Source: Paludibacteraceae bacterium
GTDB taxonomy: Bacteria > Bacteroidota > Bacteroidia > Bacteroidales > Paludibacteraceae
Direction: 5' to 3'
Assembly: GCA_017553575.1 (NCBI GenBank)
Contig: JAFZKQ010000085.1
Location: 1-39,249 of the forward strand
DNA length: 39,249 bases
Under the pieces are notes generated by a model. The model saw nothing but the letters and a program-made list of their open reading frames with translations. It ran no database searches and had not been told where the DNA came from. The number at the start of each line of letters is the position of its first letter. The first letter of the stretch is position 1. The position numbers were made by a program, and so were the translations under genes. This document shows, piece after piece, positions 24,959 through 32,534 of this stretch.

Positions 24959-25222
24959 TGTTTTTTTGCCAAGTTTCGTCTTCTTTTATTGGAGTGCTTG
25001 AGTCCAGCATGGACGATAGAATGTAGGCGGAGGCGTGAACCCTTTTTTGTGTTGTAGGTATGCGTGGCCATGGTTTGATGGAGTGTGATGCTATATATCA
25101 CCCCTCATAGTACGGTTCTTTCCTTTGGTTCCTTAGAATCTTTAAAATTTTCCAGTACGCTATTGAGGACTTTCTTGAGAGGAACACGCCATTGTCTTCT
25201 CCTTTGACTCATAGATAGACTC

Positions 25223-25313
25223 ATAGGCTGGAAGCCTATCCTAATTAGTAACCGATTGCACCGGTAGGTGCTGTCGGCAGATGGCTGAGACGAGGGAAAA
25301 GGCTGGAAGCCTT
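25223..25313. repeat. Two GGCT-GGA-AGCC hairpins 76 bases apart
   Basis: ATAGGCTGGAAGCCTAT at 25223-25239 and AAGGCTGGAAGCCTT at 25299-25313 share the core GGCTGGAAGCC. Each forms a perfect small hairpin with a three-base loop. Two copies in one gap suggest a dispersed repeat family. Confidence 0.55.
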
Positions 25314-25388
25314 CGTATCATGCGTGTGTTAGAGTGGATTTTATCTGAAGGCTTGCGGGTGTTATGAGATTTCCTCGGTACCTATACG

Positions 25389-25426
25389 AAAAAAGGGCAA
25401 ACTGACTTTGTCAATTCGCCCTTTTT
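25389..25426 (-). terminator. Terminator of tRNA-Asn
   Basis: Read on the minus strand, AAAAAGGGC plus GAATTGAC pairs with GTCAGTTT plus GCCCTTTTTT, a stem of about 17 bp with two wobble pairs, an AAA loop and a T-run. It begins 3 bases after the tRNA 3' end. Confidence 0.9.
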
Positions 25427-25428
25427 AG

Positions 25429-25502
25429 CTCTCCCTCTTGGACTTGAACCAAGGACCCCCTGATTAACAGTCAGATGCTCTAACCGACTGAGCTAAGGAA
25501 GA
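25429..25502 (-). tRNA. tRNA-Asn (anticodon GTT)
   Basis: 74 bases that fold as a standard cloverleaf on the minus strand: acceptor TCTTCCT/AGGGAGA (one G-T pair), D arm AGCTCAGTCGGTTAGAGCA, and anticodon stem TCTGA/TCAGG with loop CTGTTAA, giving GTT at 25466-25468. The T arm contains GGTTCAAGTCC. The discriminator base is G, as usual for tRNA-Asn, and CCA is not encoded. It is transcribed alone between its own promoter and terminator. Confidence 0.97.
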
Positions 25503-25528
25503 GTATACATCCCTTTTGAAATGCGATG

Positions 25529-25559
25529 CAAAGGTATACTATTTTTATGTAGCATACAA
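25529..25559 (-). promoter_or_regulatory. Promoter of tRNA-Asn (TTG - 20 bp - TACCTTTG)
   Basis: On the minus strand TTG (25559-25557) and TACCTTTG (25536-25529) are 20 bases apart, a full match to the Bacteroidetes housekeeping consensus, 27 bases before the tRNA 5' end. Confidence 0.75.
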
Positions 25560-25631
25560 GAAAAAGGGAGAAAAAAATGAAGGATTTTTTTGCGGACGAG
25601 GCTTGACGGTTGGTTTACTTGTTTTTAGGGG

Positions 25632-25662
25632 TTGCTTGCTATCTCTCCTTTTTGTATTTTTG
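25632..25662 (+). promoter_or_regulatory. Promoter of the adenosine-kinase-like gene (TTG - 20 bp - TATTTTTG)
   Basis: TTG at 25632-25634 and TATTTTTG at 25655-25662 are 20 bases apart. The transcript would start near 25669, with a 160-base leader that contains one more GGCTGG word (25699-25704). Confidence 0.65.
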
Positions 25663-25832
25663 CAAAAGTTACTTTTCTCTGGATGCCCTAATTGAAAAGG
25701 CTGGAGAAGATGGGTCGCAAAGGCCGCGGGGCTCTTTGTCCGATAGGAGGGAGAAGCTCGGAAAATGTTGGTTTTGAGACCGCTATATGTATAAGAACGA
25801 TAGAATATTCATTAAATATTGATTTAATTTTC

Positions 25833-26810
25833 ATGAAGAAGATTATAGGTTTGGGAAATGCCTTGGTGGATGTCTTGGCTGTAATGGAGAGTGATAAGCT
25901 TCTGTCTGATTTCGGCTTGCCGAAGGGCAGTATGCAGTTGGTGGACCGTACGGTGTCGGATAAGATCGTGGAGGCCATCAAGAATCAGGATTGTGCGATG
26001 GTGACTGGCGGTTCTGCCAATAATACCATCTATGGTTTGGCCAAGTTGGGCGTTGAGGCTGGATTTGTCGGCAAGATAGGCGATGACCGTTTCGGCCGAT
26101 TCTTTGAGGCGGATTCCCTTAAAAACGGAGTGAAGACCTCGTTGATTCGAAGCGAGAACCCTTCCGGTATATGTGCGTCGTTGGTCTCTCCTGATGGTGA
26201 GCGTACGATGGCGACCTTCTTGGGTGCGGCCAGTGAAATGTCGGCGGCAGATGTCAAGTCCGAGATGTTTGACGGCTACGACTATTGCCATGTGGAGGGT
26301 TATTTGGCTTTCGACCATGAGTTTATAACAGCAGTCCTCAAGAAAGCGAAGGATAAGGGATTGAAAGTCTCTTTCGACTTGGCAAGCTATAATTTGGTGG
26401 CTGATAATTTGGAGTTCATGCGCGACTTGGTCCGCAACTACGTGGATGTGGTTTTTGCCAACGAAGAGGAGGCGAAGGCGTTCACGGGTAAGGAGGCGGA
26501 GGCTGCGCTCGACGAGATGGCCACGATGTGTGAGACGGTTGTCGTAAAGGTAGGAGCGAAGGGTTCCTTTGTGAAGCGTGGATCGGAGAAGGTCTTCGTG
26601 AAGCCAATCGGCCCAGACCATTGTTTGGACTCTACGGGAGCGGGCGACTTGTATGCCTCTGGCTTCTTGTATGGACAACTTCGAGGCGATTCCATCGAAC
26701 TTTCGGGCAAGTATGGCTCATTGCTCTCTGGTCAGATTGTCCAGGTGGTGGGCGCACGTCTGGGCGAAGATGTATGGAGCCAGATCCGGACGGATTTGAA
26801 TAATTTATGA
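25833..26810 (+). CDS. PfkB-family sugar kinase, adenosine kinase-like
   Basis: 325 residues from the ATG at 25833. The frame is open to 25692, but the upstream 47 residues are not family-like, and MKKIIGLGNALVDVLAVMES is the usual N-terminus. The PfkB signatures are present: GGSANNTIYGLAKLGVEAGF near 55 and the C-terminal DSTGAGDLYASGFLYG with the catalytic aspartate (the D of GAGD) near 270. Residues SMQLVDR near 33 fit the adenosine kinase-type substrate lid. Adenosine kinase phosphorylates adenosine to AMP in purine salvage, but the specificity (adenosine versus other nucleosides or sugars) cannot be shown here. It stands alone, with a promoter and a terminator. Confidence 0.85.
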   Translation: MKKIIGLGNALVDVLAVMESDKLLSDFGLPKGSMQLVDRTVSDKIVEAIKNQDCAMVTGGSANNTIYGLAKLGVEAGFVGKIGDDRFGRFFEADSLKNGVKTSLIRSENPSGICASLVSPDGERTMATFLGAASEMSAADVKSEMFDGYDYCHVEGYLAFDHEFITAVLKKAKDKGLKVSFDLASYNLVADNLEFMRDLVRNYVDVVFANEEEAKAFTGKEAEAALDEMATMCETVVVKVGAKGSFVKRGSEKVFVKPIGPDHCLDSTGAGDLYASGFLYGQLRGDSIELSGKYGSLLSGQIVQVVGARLGEDVWSQIRTDLNNL

Positions 26811-26819
26811 TAGAGATAG

Positions 26820-26864
26820 GTGCGTGGGGCAAGGCGAACTTTGTCCCTACGCACTGTTTTTATA
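26820..26864 (+). terminator. Terminator after the adenosine kinase-like gene
   Basis: GTGCGTGGGGCAA (26820-26832) pairs with TTTGTCCCTACGCAC (26840-26854) with small bulges, followed by TGTTTTTATA. The stem begins 10 bases after the stop codon. Confidence 0.75.
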
Positions 26865-26952
26865 GCCGAGGAGAAAGTCTGCTTTTGCGAAGGAAAAGTT
26901 ATTGTTTGAATGCAAAAATCACAATCCGATGAACCGAATTCAAGAAGATCAT

Positions 26953-28011
26953 ATGAAACTCCCACAGAATCACCATCTCCCCATCTCCTCCCTTGCCGGA
27001 ATTTTCGGCAACACTACCGCCACCTATAAGTTCTATTGGTTCGTGGCGTTGATGGATATTGTGGTGAAAGAGAGGAAGACAAAAATCTCTTTCTGGGAAA
27101 TCATTGCTGGAATGGTGGCTGAATCGTGGTATCCCATCCACTATTTTAAATTGTCCTTTGGAAAGTCGGATTCTTTGTACGTTCAGTCCCTCGCTTTACA
27201 GCGCGAACTGAATATTCCAATCGATGCGGACAAAAAGAAAATCAAACAGACGCTGATTGACAACCTCGGCAATAGTCGCATAAAGAGCCTTTTGCGTGTC
27301 TTCATACTGAATGTGCCGTATCGATTTCTATCGCCATGGATTAAATACACCAATGACGGGGATGTGGTTTCTCGTTCACAACAGTTTGAAAACGAATGCC
27401 TTTACGCCATAAGGGAAGAGTCTATAGAGATGAATCCCAGGTGGATGGATTACCTCGCAGAACATTACCTTATATTGAGGGATTTTGCTTTTTGGAATCT
27501 AACGGTCTTCTTGCAGAAACGCAATCCGAACGTGCCAGATGTGCCCTCCAAACTCATCAAGCCGATTCAAAGAGATTCATTGACAAAGCAGCATAAGTTT
27601 TGGGATGGTTATATTGAAATCGTAGGAAACATAAACTGCATCTACACAGGCAAACCTTTGTTGCCGAAGCAGTACGACTTAGATCACTTTGTGCCATGGA
27701 GTTTCGTCTCTCACAATCTGTTATGGAACTTGATTCCAGCCGATTCAAGCGTCAACTCTTCGAAAAGCAATCATCTTCCCTCGTTGGATCGCTATCTGGA
27801 ACCCTTTGCCGACCTTCAACAAAAAGCCTTGAAGGCCATGTATGAAAAGAATCAGAATAATGCTATCTTTGAGGATTATCTGATAGTTTATGATTCTGTT
27901 TCAGAGCTGATCAAACTTTCAGAAAAAGATTTTTACACTGTTTTAAAAAAGACATTTTCCCCTATGGTTCAAATAGCTGAGAACATGGGGTTTAAGATGT
28001 GGCAACCATGA
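26953..28011 (+). CDS. HNH endonuclease-domain protein
   Basis: 352 residues from the ATG at 26953, chosen over a TTG at 26902 and an ATG at 26929 because MKLPQNHHLPISSLAGIFGN reads like the family start and is preceded by AGAAGA. The N-terminal part (TATYKFYWFVALMDIV, then a WYPIHYFKLSFG segment) is a helical module specific to this family. The nuclease motif is near 227-280: INCIYTGKPL, then YDLDHFVPWSF (D244, H245), LLWNLIPADSS and the NSSKSNH end (N268, K271). Zinc CxxC pairs are absent. It probably cuts DNA or RNA, with the N-terminal part choosing the target. The stop overlaps the next start by 4 bases (ATGA), so it is coupled to a methyltransferase-HIT protein. Confidence 0.85.
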   Translation: MKLPQNHHLPISSLAGIFGNTTATYKFYWFVALMDIVVKERKTKISFWEIIAGMVAESWYPIHYFKLSFGKSDSLYVQSLALQRELNIPIDADKKKIKQTLIDNLGNSRIKSLLRVFILNVPYRFLSPWIKYTNDGDVVSRSQQFENECLYAIREESIEMNPRWMDYLAEHYLILRDFAFWNLTVFLQKRNPNVPDVPSKLIKPIQRDSLTKQHKFWDGYIEIVGNINCIYTGKPLLPKQYDLDHFVPWSFVSHNLLWNLIPADSSVNSSKSNHLPSLDRYLEPFADLQQKALKAMYEKNQNNAIFEDYLIVYDSVSELIKLSEKDFYTVLKKTFSPMVQIAENMGFKMWQP

Positions 28012-28880
28012 AAAGAATCAAGAACAACCCTCATTTGACAGCCAAGGAACGGACGGCGATTTCGTTCCCAACCCGATTGTTGAAAGAAAAGAACCTCCTG
28101 CAAGGCGAAATTTTGGATTTCGGTTGTGGCTTTGGCTTCGATACGGACCAATTGCAGAAAGAGGGCTATGATATTATCGGTTACGACAACTACTATCGTC
28201 CTGAGTATCCAACGAAACGTTTCGATACTATCCTCTGCAACTATGTGCTCAACGTTCTTGAGGTTGAAGAGCAAGCAGAGGTCTTGATGTCGGTTTCTGA
28301 GTTGTTGAAGCCCACGGGTACGGCTTATTTCACCGTTCGTCGGGACTTGAAGTTTGAAGGGTTACGAACGCATTTTGTCCACAAGCAACCGACCTATCAA
28401 TGCAATGTGGTCTTGCCTTACAAGAGTCTCTTTTTGAACGAGAATTGTGAAATCTATGAGTACAGGCATTTTAACAAGACCGATTATAAAAAGGAGTATG
28501 AAATAGTCAAAGGATGCCCCTTTTGCAATCTGAATCCCAAAGTGGAGTTGATCTGCGAAACGGCAACTGCCTTGGCCTTCTTCGATGGGTATCCTGTCAG
28601 CCAAGGGCATACGTTGATAATCCCCAAGCGTCATGTCTCCAGCTATTTTGACTTGACAACGCATGAGCAACGTGCGTTATGGCTGATGGTGAACCATTGC
28701 AAAAAGAGGTTGGAAAATCTTTTCCATCCCGACGGTTTCAATGTGGGCATCAACGTGGGCGAAGCTGCCGGACAAAGTGTCTTCCATGTACATATCCACT
28801 TGATTCCAAGATATAAAGGCGATGTGGAGAACCCGAAGGGAGGCGTGAGAGGGGTGATACCGGGGAAGATGAAGTATTAG
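28008..28880 (+). CDS. Fusion of SAM-dependent methyltransferase and HIT-family hydrolase
   Basis: 290 residues from the ATG at 28008, which overlaps the HNH stop; a GTG at 27999 is an alternative. Residues 1-160 are a class I methyltransferase: motif I ILDFGCGFGFDTD (36-48), acidic strand IIGYDNYY and the LCNYVLNVL loop. Residues 169-275 are a HIT domain: a CPFC pair at 170-173, IIPKRHVSSYFDLT, and the catalytic histidine triad in FHVHIHLIPRY (H260, H262, H264). HIT enzymes hydrolyse nucleotide phosphoanhydride or phosphoramidate bonds, for example AMP attached to another group. The fused form beside an HNH nuclease is a recurring but, as far as I know, uncharacterised pair. Substrates are unknown. 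Confidence 0.88.
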   Translation: MKRIKNNPHLTAKERTAISFPTRLLKEKNLLQGEILDFGCGFGFDTDQLQKEGYDIIGYDNYYRPEYPTKRFDTILCNYVLNVLEVEEQAEVLMSVSELLKPTGTAYFTVRRDLKFEGLRTHFVHKQPTYQCNVVLPYKSLFLNENCEIYEYRHFNKTDYKKEYEIVKGCPFCNLNPKVELICETATALAFFDGYPVSQGHTLIIPKRHVSSYFDLTTHEQRALWLMVNHCKKRLENLFHPDGFNVGINVGEAAGQSVFHVHIHLIPRYKGDVENPKGGVRGVIPGKMKY

Positions 28881-29080
28881 ATGTTTGGCAGGGAAAATTA
28901 ACTTAAACCTATGTATTTATTATTCTATGACATGTTTTTTGAGAAGTGTCTAATGTTTATCTGTAAGTTCCTTTGTCCTAAGCTATTACTTCTAAGAAAA
29001 TCAATGCATTTTTTTCCTTCCCTTTGTTTTATGTAGTCCTAGTGTAAGGGATGCCTTGCAAGAGGACCATTCTGTGCGGT

Positions 29081-29120
29081 TACATATGTACCAATAACTA
29101 AATTTACATATATGTAAATA
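29081..29120. promoter_or_regulatory. Two TACATA-type palindromes upstream of the XRE gene (candidate operators)
   Basis: TACATATGTA at 29081-29090 and the 18-base perfect palindrome ATTTACATATATGTAAAT at 29103-29120 share the half-site TACAT and have centres 26 bases apart. They lie just upstream of the -33 element of the operon. The first gene of the operon encodes an XRE regulator, a natural candidate to bind them. The rest of the 300-base gap 28881-29180 shows no gene. Confidence 0.6.
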
Positions 29121-29135
29121 ATTCTCTTTGTCTAT

Positions 29136-29166
29136 TTGTAATCTTAAAAGTAAAAGTATATTTTTG
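29136..29166 (+). promoter_or_regulatory. Promoter of the five-gene operon (TTTG - 19 bp - TATTTTTG)
   Basis: TTTG at about 29136-29139 and TATTTTTG at 29159-29166 are separated by 19 bases, matching the Bacteroidetes consensus fully. Transcription would start near 29173, a few bases before the ATG at 29181, so the leader is very short. Confidence 0.75.
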
Positions 29167-29180
29167 CAATAAAAAAAGAT

Positions 29181-29681
29181 ATGAAGTCTAAAATTTCAGG
29201 AAAGTCTGTTGCAGAAGTCAGTTTTGTTAATCCTTTCAAAGTGAAAGTGACTTTGCCAGATAATACTTATATGGTTGGTTTTTCGACAAATCATAATTAT
29301 ATGCAAAACGCAATGACAGATGACAATCATTTTCTTAGATTGCTGTCTTTCTTGTTTAGTTTTAATATGTATGCAAATCCACGTCCGGATTATAATACGG
29401 CCGTCAGAAATATCAATAGTGATTTGTATAGAGACGGGTATGAAATGATGCTTTATTTAATCCCCGAACAAAACGCAGATACGGAGCGGCTGCGAATTGG
29501 CGCAAGGATCAGGGAACTGAGGAGGAAGCAAAATATTGATGCCAAAACGCTTGCTTTACGAGCAGGAATAGACGCATCCAACTTGAGTCGCATAGAACAG
29601 GGGCATTACTCTGTTGGGTTAGATATCTTGGCAAAAATTGCTAATGCTTTAAATGCTCAAATCAACATTGTAGAAAAATAG
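29181..29681 (+). CDS. XRE-family regulator with an extra N-terminal domain
   Basis: 166 residues. The C-terminal 60 form a clear helix-turn-helix: RIGARIRELRRKQNIDAKTL, then ALRAGIDASNLSRIEQGHYS and DILAKIANALNAQINIVEK. The first 95 residues are unfamiliar: a beta-rich start (KISGKSVAEVSFVNPFKVKV, then LPDNTYMVGF), then a Phe/Tyr-rich segment (FLRLLSFLFSFNMYANPRPD). This part may sense a ligand or bind a partner. Palindromes that could be its operators lie 60-100 bases upstream, so autoregulation is likely. The gene is 33 bases ahead of the methyltransferase gene in the same direction and starts the operon. Similar small regulators often control restriction-modification and toxin loci. Confidence 0.85.
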   Translation: MKSKISGKSVAEVSFVNPFKVKVTLPDNTYMVGFSTNHNYMQNAMTDDNHFLRLLSFLFSFNMYANPRPDYNTAVRNINSDLYRDGYEMMLYLIPEQNADTERLRIGARIRELRRKQNIDAKTLALRAGIDASNLSRIEQGHYSVGLDILAKIANALNAQINIVEK

Positions 29682-29714
29682 GAAAATTAGAATTGTATAA
29701 GAACTGTTTTATAT

Positions 29715-30842
29715 ATGGTTAATAATATTGTTAATATACCGCAAGATACAAAAACAGTGGATGTCTTAGAAATAATAAATACATTTCAGACTACAAGATA
29801 CCAAGGAAGTAAGAGGAAGATACTACCTTGGCTGTATGATTGCACAAAGGACTTGAACTTTGAAACAGTTCTTGATGCCTTTGGTGGAAGTGGTATGGTT
29901 AGTTGTCTCTTTAAACACATGGGTAAAAAGGTGACTTATAATGACATTTTCAAGTTCAACAAAATCATAGGAGAATCGACAATAGAAAACAACAATGTAT
30001 TACTAACGGAAGATGATATAAAGCATATCCTTGAACCTAAAAATGCTAAGTTCTCATTTATATCAAACACATTTAAAGACATATATTACCTAAATGATGA
30101 AAACAATTGGTTGGACATGGCTATTTATAATATTGAAAGTTTGTCTGACATATATAAAGGGAAAGAATTACGATTTAAAAAAGCAATTGCATATAATGCG
30201 TTATTTCAAGCTTGTATGGCCAAGAGGCCTTACAATCTTTTTCATAGGAAAAACTTAAACATGCGAATAAGAAATGTAAAAAGGAATTTTGGAAATAAAT
30301 CAACATGGGATAAACCTTTTCCCGTCCATTTTGTAAATTTTGTTAACGAAATAAATAAATCGATATATGATTCAGGAAAAAAATGTCGAACAATATGCAG
30401 TGATGTGTTCTCGATAAAACAAACGAATTATGACGCAGTCTATTTAGATCCTCCCTATATAAAGCGGAAAGGAGAAAGAAATGAAACTGCAGACTACTTA
30501 GGATGTTATCATTTTTTGGAAGGAATTGCCAATTATTCTTCTTGGCCACAAATAATTGAAAGTGATTCTCCAAACAAAAGAATTCAAAAATCTTATGCTC
30601 CTAATTATTTCACGGGCAGTGACGCATCAGAATTATTTGAGCGATTAATAAAAAAATTTAGAAAAAGTGTTATTATTTTGTCATACAAATATGGAGGAGA
30701 TCCAACCATTGATGATTTATCAAAAATAATACTAAAGTATAAAACTCAATTAAAAGTATATGATAGGCACTATAAATATGCATTGAATAAAAAAAATAGA
30801 GATGAAACTATAAATAGGGAATATTTAATAATTGGATATTAA
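29715..30842 (+). CDS. D12-class DNA adenine N6-methyltransferase
   Basis: 375 residues. The N-terminal TTRYQGSKRKILPWL segment (26-40) and motif I VLDAFGGSGMVS (52-63) bind S-adenosylmethionine. The catalytic motif IV is YLDPPYIKRK (DPPY at 245-248). Between them lies the target-recognition part, with IAYNALFQACMAKRPYNLFH typical of D12/Dam-type enzymes. It should methylate adenine in a short DNA target, which cannot be read from the protein. No restriction endonuclease gene lies beside it, so it is either a solitary methylase or marks self DNA for the rest of this operon. The following gene starts 1 base after its stop. Base composition is much more AT-rich than in the housekeeping genes. 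Confidence 0.93.
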   Translation: MVNNIVNIPQDTKTVDVLEIINTFQTTRYQGSKRKILPWLYDCTKDLNFETVLDAFGGSGMVSCLFKHMGKKVTYNDIFKFNKIIGESTIENNNVLLTEDDIKHILEPKNAKFSFISNTFKDIYYLNDENNWLDMAIYNIESLSDIYKGKELRFKKAIAYNALFQACMAKRPYNLFHRKNLNMRIRNVKRNFGNKSTWDKPFPVHFVNFVNEINKSIYDSGKKCRTICSDVFSIKQTNYDAVYLDPPYIKRKGERNETADYLGCYHFLEGIANYSSWPQIIESDSPNKRIQKSYAPNYFTGSDASELFERLIKKFRKSVIILSYKYGGDPTIDDLSKIILKYKTQLKVYDRHYKYALNKKNRDETINREYLIIGY

Positions 30843-30843
30843 A

Positions 30844-31554
30844 ATGAATATATTTAAAAGTAATTATAAAATTTCAGCAGCTTTAATAGCGTTAATAGTC
30901 CTTTTTGTAGGATTCTTGGCGTCAATCATTGTATGGTTAAGTAGCAATGAACCTAATGGTAAAATAGCAAGCATTTCTGGCAGTCTGGCCGCAGGTCTTT
31001 TTGTTGCCATAATACAATTTATTATATCATGGCGAGATTATAAGCAAACAGAAAAACTTAGTGAATTAAAATTAATAGAAATATTATATCGAAGAAACGA
31101 CTCTGAATTTTATGCAAAATATATGAAAGAAGCCACAAAAGAAATTAAAATTATGGGGGTTACTGCTACACGATTTTTTAACGATTTTGCAGATAACACA
31201 CCTAATGCAGATGACAAAGCAAAAACATTATTTGGCATATTGGATAAGGGAGTAAATGTCAAGATGTTATTGCCTCAGAAAAAATATCTTGACAGCAATA
31301 AACAAAGCGATTTGGAGATCGTCATAAAAAAGGTCCAATCCATTAAGGGTGTACGTAGAAATCTGGAGCTACGTTTTTTTGACCATATTCCCTCCCATAG
31401 TATTTTTTCCGTCGATGATACATGTATTGTTGGCCCCGTATTCCCTTTATTGGAAAGTAAAAACACCCCAGCCTTACATCTTAGAAATAATAGTCCAATA
31501 GCAAAAGAATACATAAAATATTTTGATGAAGAATGGGAGAAGGCAACAGAATGA
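30844..31554 (+). CDS. Two-TM protein with degenerate phospholipase D-like domain
   Basis: 236 residues from the ATG at 30844, 1 base after the methyltransferase stop. Two membrane helices are visible (SAALIALIVLFVGFLASIIV, about 11-33, and ISGSLAAGLFVAIIQFIIS, about 44-62), then a short basic linker and a cytosolic domain. In that domain EIKIMGVTATRFFND, a GVNVKMLLP strand, and HSIFSVDDTCIVGPVFP (from H185) follow the order of a PLD half-domain. The usual HxKxxxxD motif reads H-S-I-F-S-V-D-D: the lysine is replaced by Ile and only one copy exists. It may bind a phosphate-containing ligand rather than cleave it, or act as a membrane effector. It is unlike any named effector that I know. Confidence 0.7.
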   Translation: MNIFKSNYKISAALIALIVLFVGFLASIIVWLSSNEPNGKIASISGSLAAGLFVAIIQFIISWRDYKQTEKLSELKLIEILYRRNDSEFYAKYMKEATKEIKIMGVTATRFFNDFADNTPNADDKAKTLFGILDKGVNVKMLLPQKKYLDSNKQSDLEIVIKKVQSIKGVRRNLELRFFDHIPSHSIFSVDDTCIVGPVFPLLESKNTPALHLRNNSPIAKEYIKYFDEEWEKATE

Positions 31555-32534
31555 ATAAAAAGCTGAAAATAAATTCATTTCCAAGGATACATTCCTCGTT
31601 AATAGGAATGAATAATGATGGATATAGAATAAATGGTGGAATAGGTTTTTCCATCTCTAATCCATGTTTAAAAATTTCTTTTGAAATCTCAGCAAATGTC
31701 GAGATATTAGACAGGAGGGAAAAGCCATTAAATTCTGAAGAAACAAAGAAACTTAAGGATGTAATAAATAATACTATAAAAAAGTGTGGTTTCCCTAATC
31801 AAATAAAGTGTGAAATTGAAAGTGGTGCACCAGCGCATTGTGGATTAGGGACGACGACCGCAATTTCTTTGTCTTGTATAGAAGCCTTATTTATATTGAA
31901 CGATAGAGAATATTCATGTCAAAACATAATCGAGTACAGCCAAAGAGGAGGAACATCTGGAATAGGAATAAATACATATTTTACAGGTGGCTACATATTT
32001 GACGTTGGAATAAAAAATGATGGTCGAAATCTCATGCCTTCATCCCAAAGCGGGACAGGGGGAAATAGGCCATTGGTAATAAAACAATGCGAACTACCTA
32101 ATTGGGAAATAGGCATTTGTATTCCTTGTCATATAAAGAATAAAACTGAACTGGAAGAAATTGATTTTTTCAGGACAAAATGTCCTATTGAAAGGTGTGA
32201 TGTGGAAAATATTCTGTATGAATCATTATATGGTGTCACTTCCTCTATTATAGAAAAAGATTATGACGTATTTTGTAGTTCTATTAATGCCATACAAAAA
32301 ACACGATGGAAATCATTAGAACGCAATATATATGGAGGGGAGATCATAGAATTAGAAAGAAAAATAAAAGAATTTGGAGCAGATTGTGTTGGGATGTCAA
32401 GTTTAGGCCCTCTTTTGTATTTTATGGGAGATAATATGTCTCAGATTATAAATAGATTACAATCGTCTGATTGTAATTTATTGTGTTATGAGACAACGTT
32501 TAATAATAAAGAAAGATTTATAGATTATGATTGA
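31551..32534 (+). CDS. Beta-RFAP synthase homologue (GHMP superfamily)
   Basis: 327 residues from the ATG at 31551, which overlaps the preceding stop (ATGA). The sequence matches the beta-ribofuranosylaminobenzene 5'-phosphate synthase pattern: SFPRIHSSLIGMNNDGYRIN with GGIGFSI near 30, the GHMP loop ESGAPAHCGLGTTTAISLS (90-108), QRGGTSGIGINTYFTGGYIF (131-150), and the C-terminal GMSSLGPLLYFMG (281-293). Archaeal and methylotroph enzymes join 5-phosphoribosyl pyrophosphate to p-aminobenzoate in tetrahydromethanopterin synthesis. No other gene of that pathway is here, so a different ribosyl transfer or nucleotide reaction is likely. The next gene overlaps by 8 bases. The family match is good, the reaction is an open question. 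Confidence 0.8.
   Translation: MNKKLKINSFPRIHSSLIGMNNDGYRINGGIGFSISNPCLKISFEISANVEILDRREKPLNSEETKKLKDVINNTIKKCGFPNQIKCEIESGAPAHCGLGTTTAISLSCIEALFILNDREYSCQNIIEYSQRGGTSGIGINTYFTGGYIFDVGIKNDGRNLMPSSQSGTGGNRPLVIKQCELPNWEIGICIPCHIKNKTELEEIDFFRTKCPIERCDVENILYESLYGVTSSIIEKDYDVFCSSINAIQKTRWKSLERNIYGGEIIELERKIKEFGADCVGMSSLGPLLYFMGDNMSQIINRLQSSDCNLLCYETTFNNKERFIDYD

Larger units (their letters stand above)
24859..25388. other. 530-base non-coding gap with several inverted repeats
   Basis: No credible gene; a 71-codon minus-strand frame (24886-25101) has no family character. The gap holds three structured words. TCGTGCCTGCGA (24897-24908) pairs with TCGTAGGCACGA (24947-24958) with one mismatch. ATAGGCT-GGA-AGCCTAT (25223-25239) and AAGGCT-GGA-AGCCTT (25299-25313) are small perfect hairpins with the same GGA loop. 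GGAAGCCT also occurs near 24933. They look like dispersed intergenic repeats. Confidence 0.5.

Noticed and set aside
24886-25101. 71-codon minus-strand frame in the gap before tRNA-Asn
   Set aside because: It has a basic, low-complexity composition, spans an inverted repeat, and has no promoter or family signature.
25429-25502. tRNA-Asn as the integration site of the accessory island
   Set aside because: The 3' end of the tRNA faces left, away from the island, and a housekeeping-like kinase gene stands between them. No repeat of the tRNA end was noticed to the right.
26953-28011. HNH protein as a Cas9- or IscB-type nuclease
   Set aside because: No RuvC motifs or bridge helix are seen and the length is only 352 residues; only the HNH core is shared.
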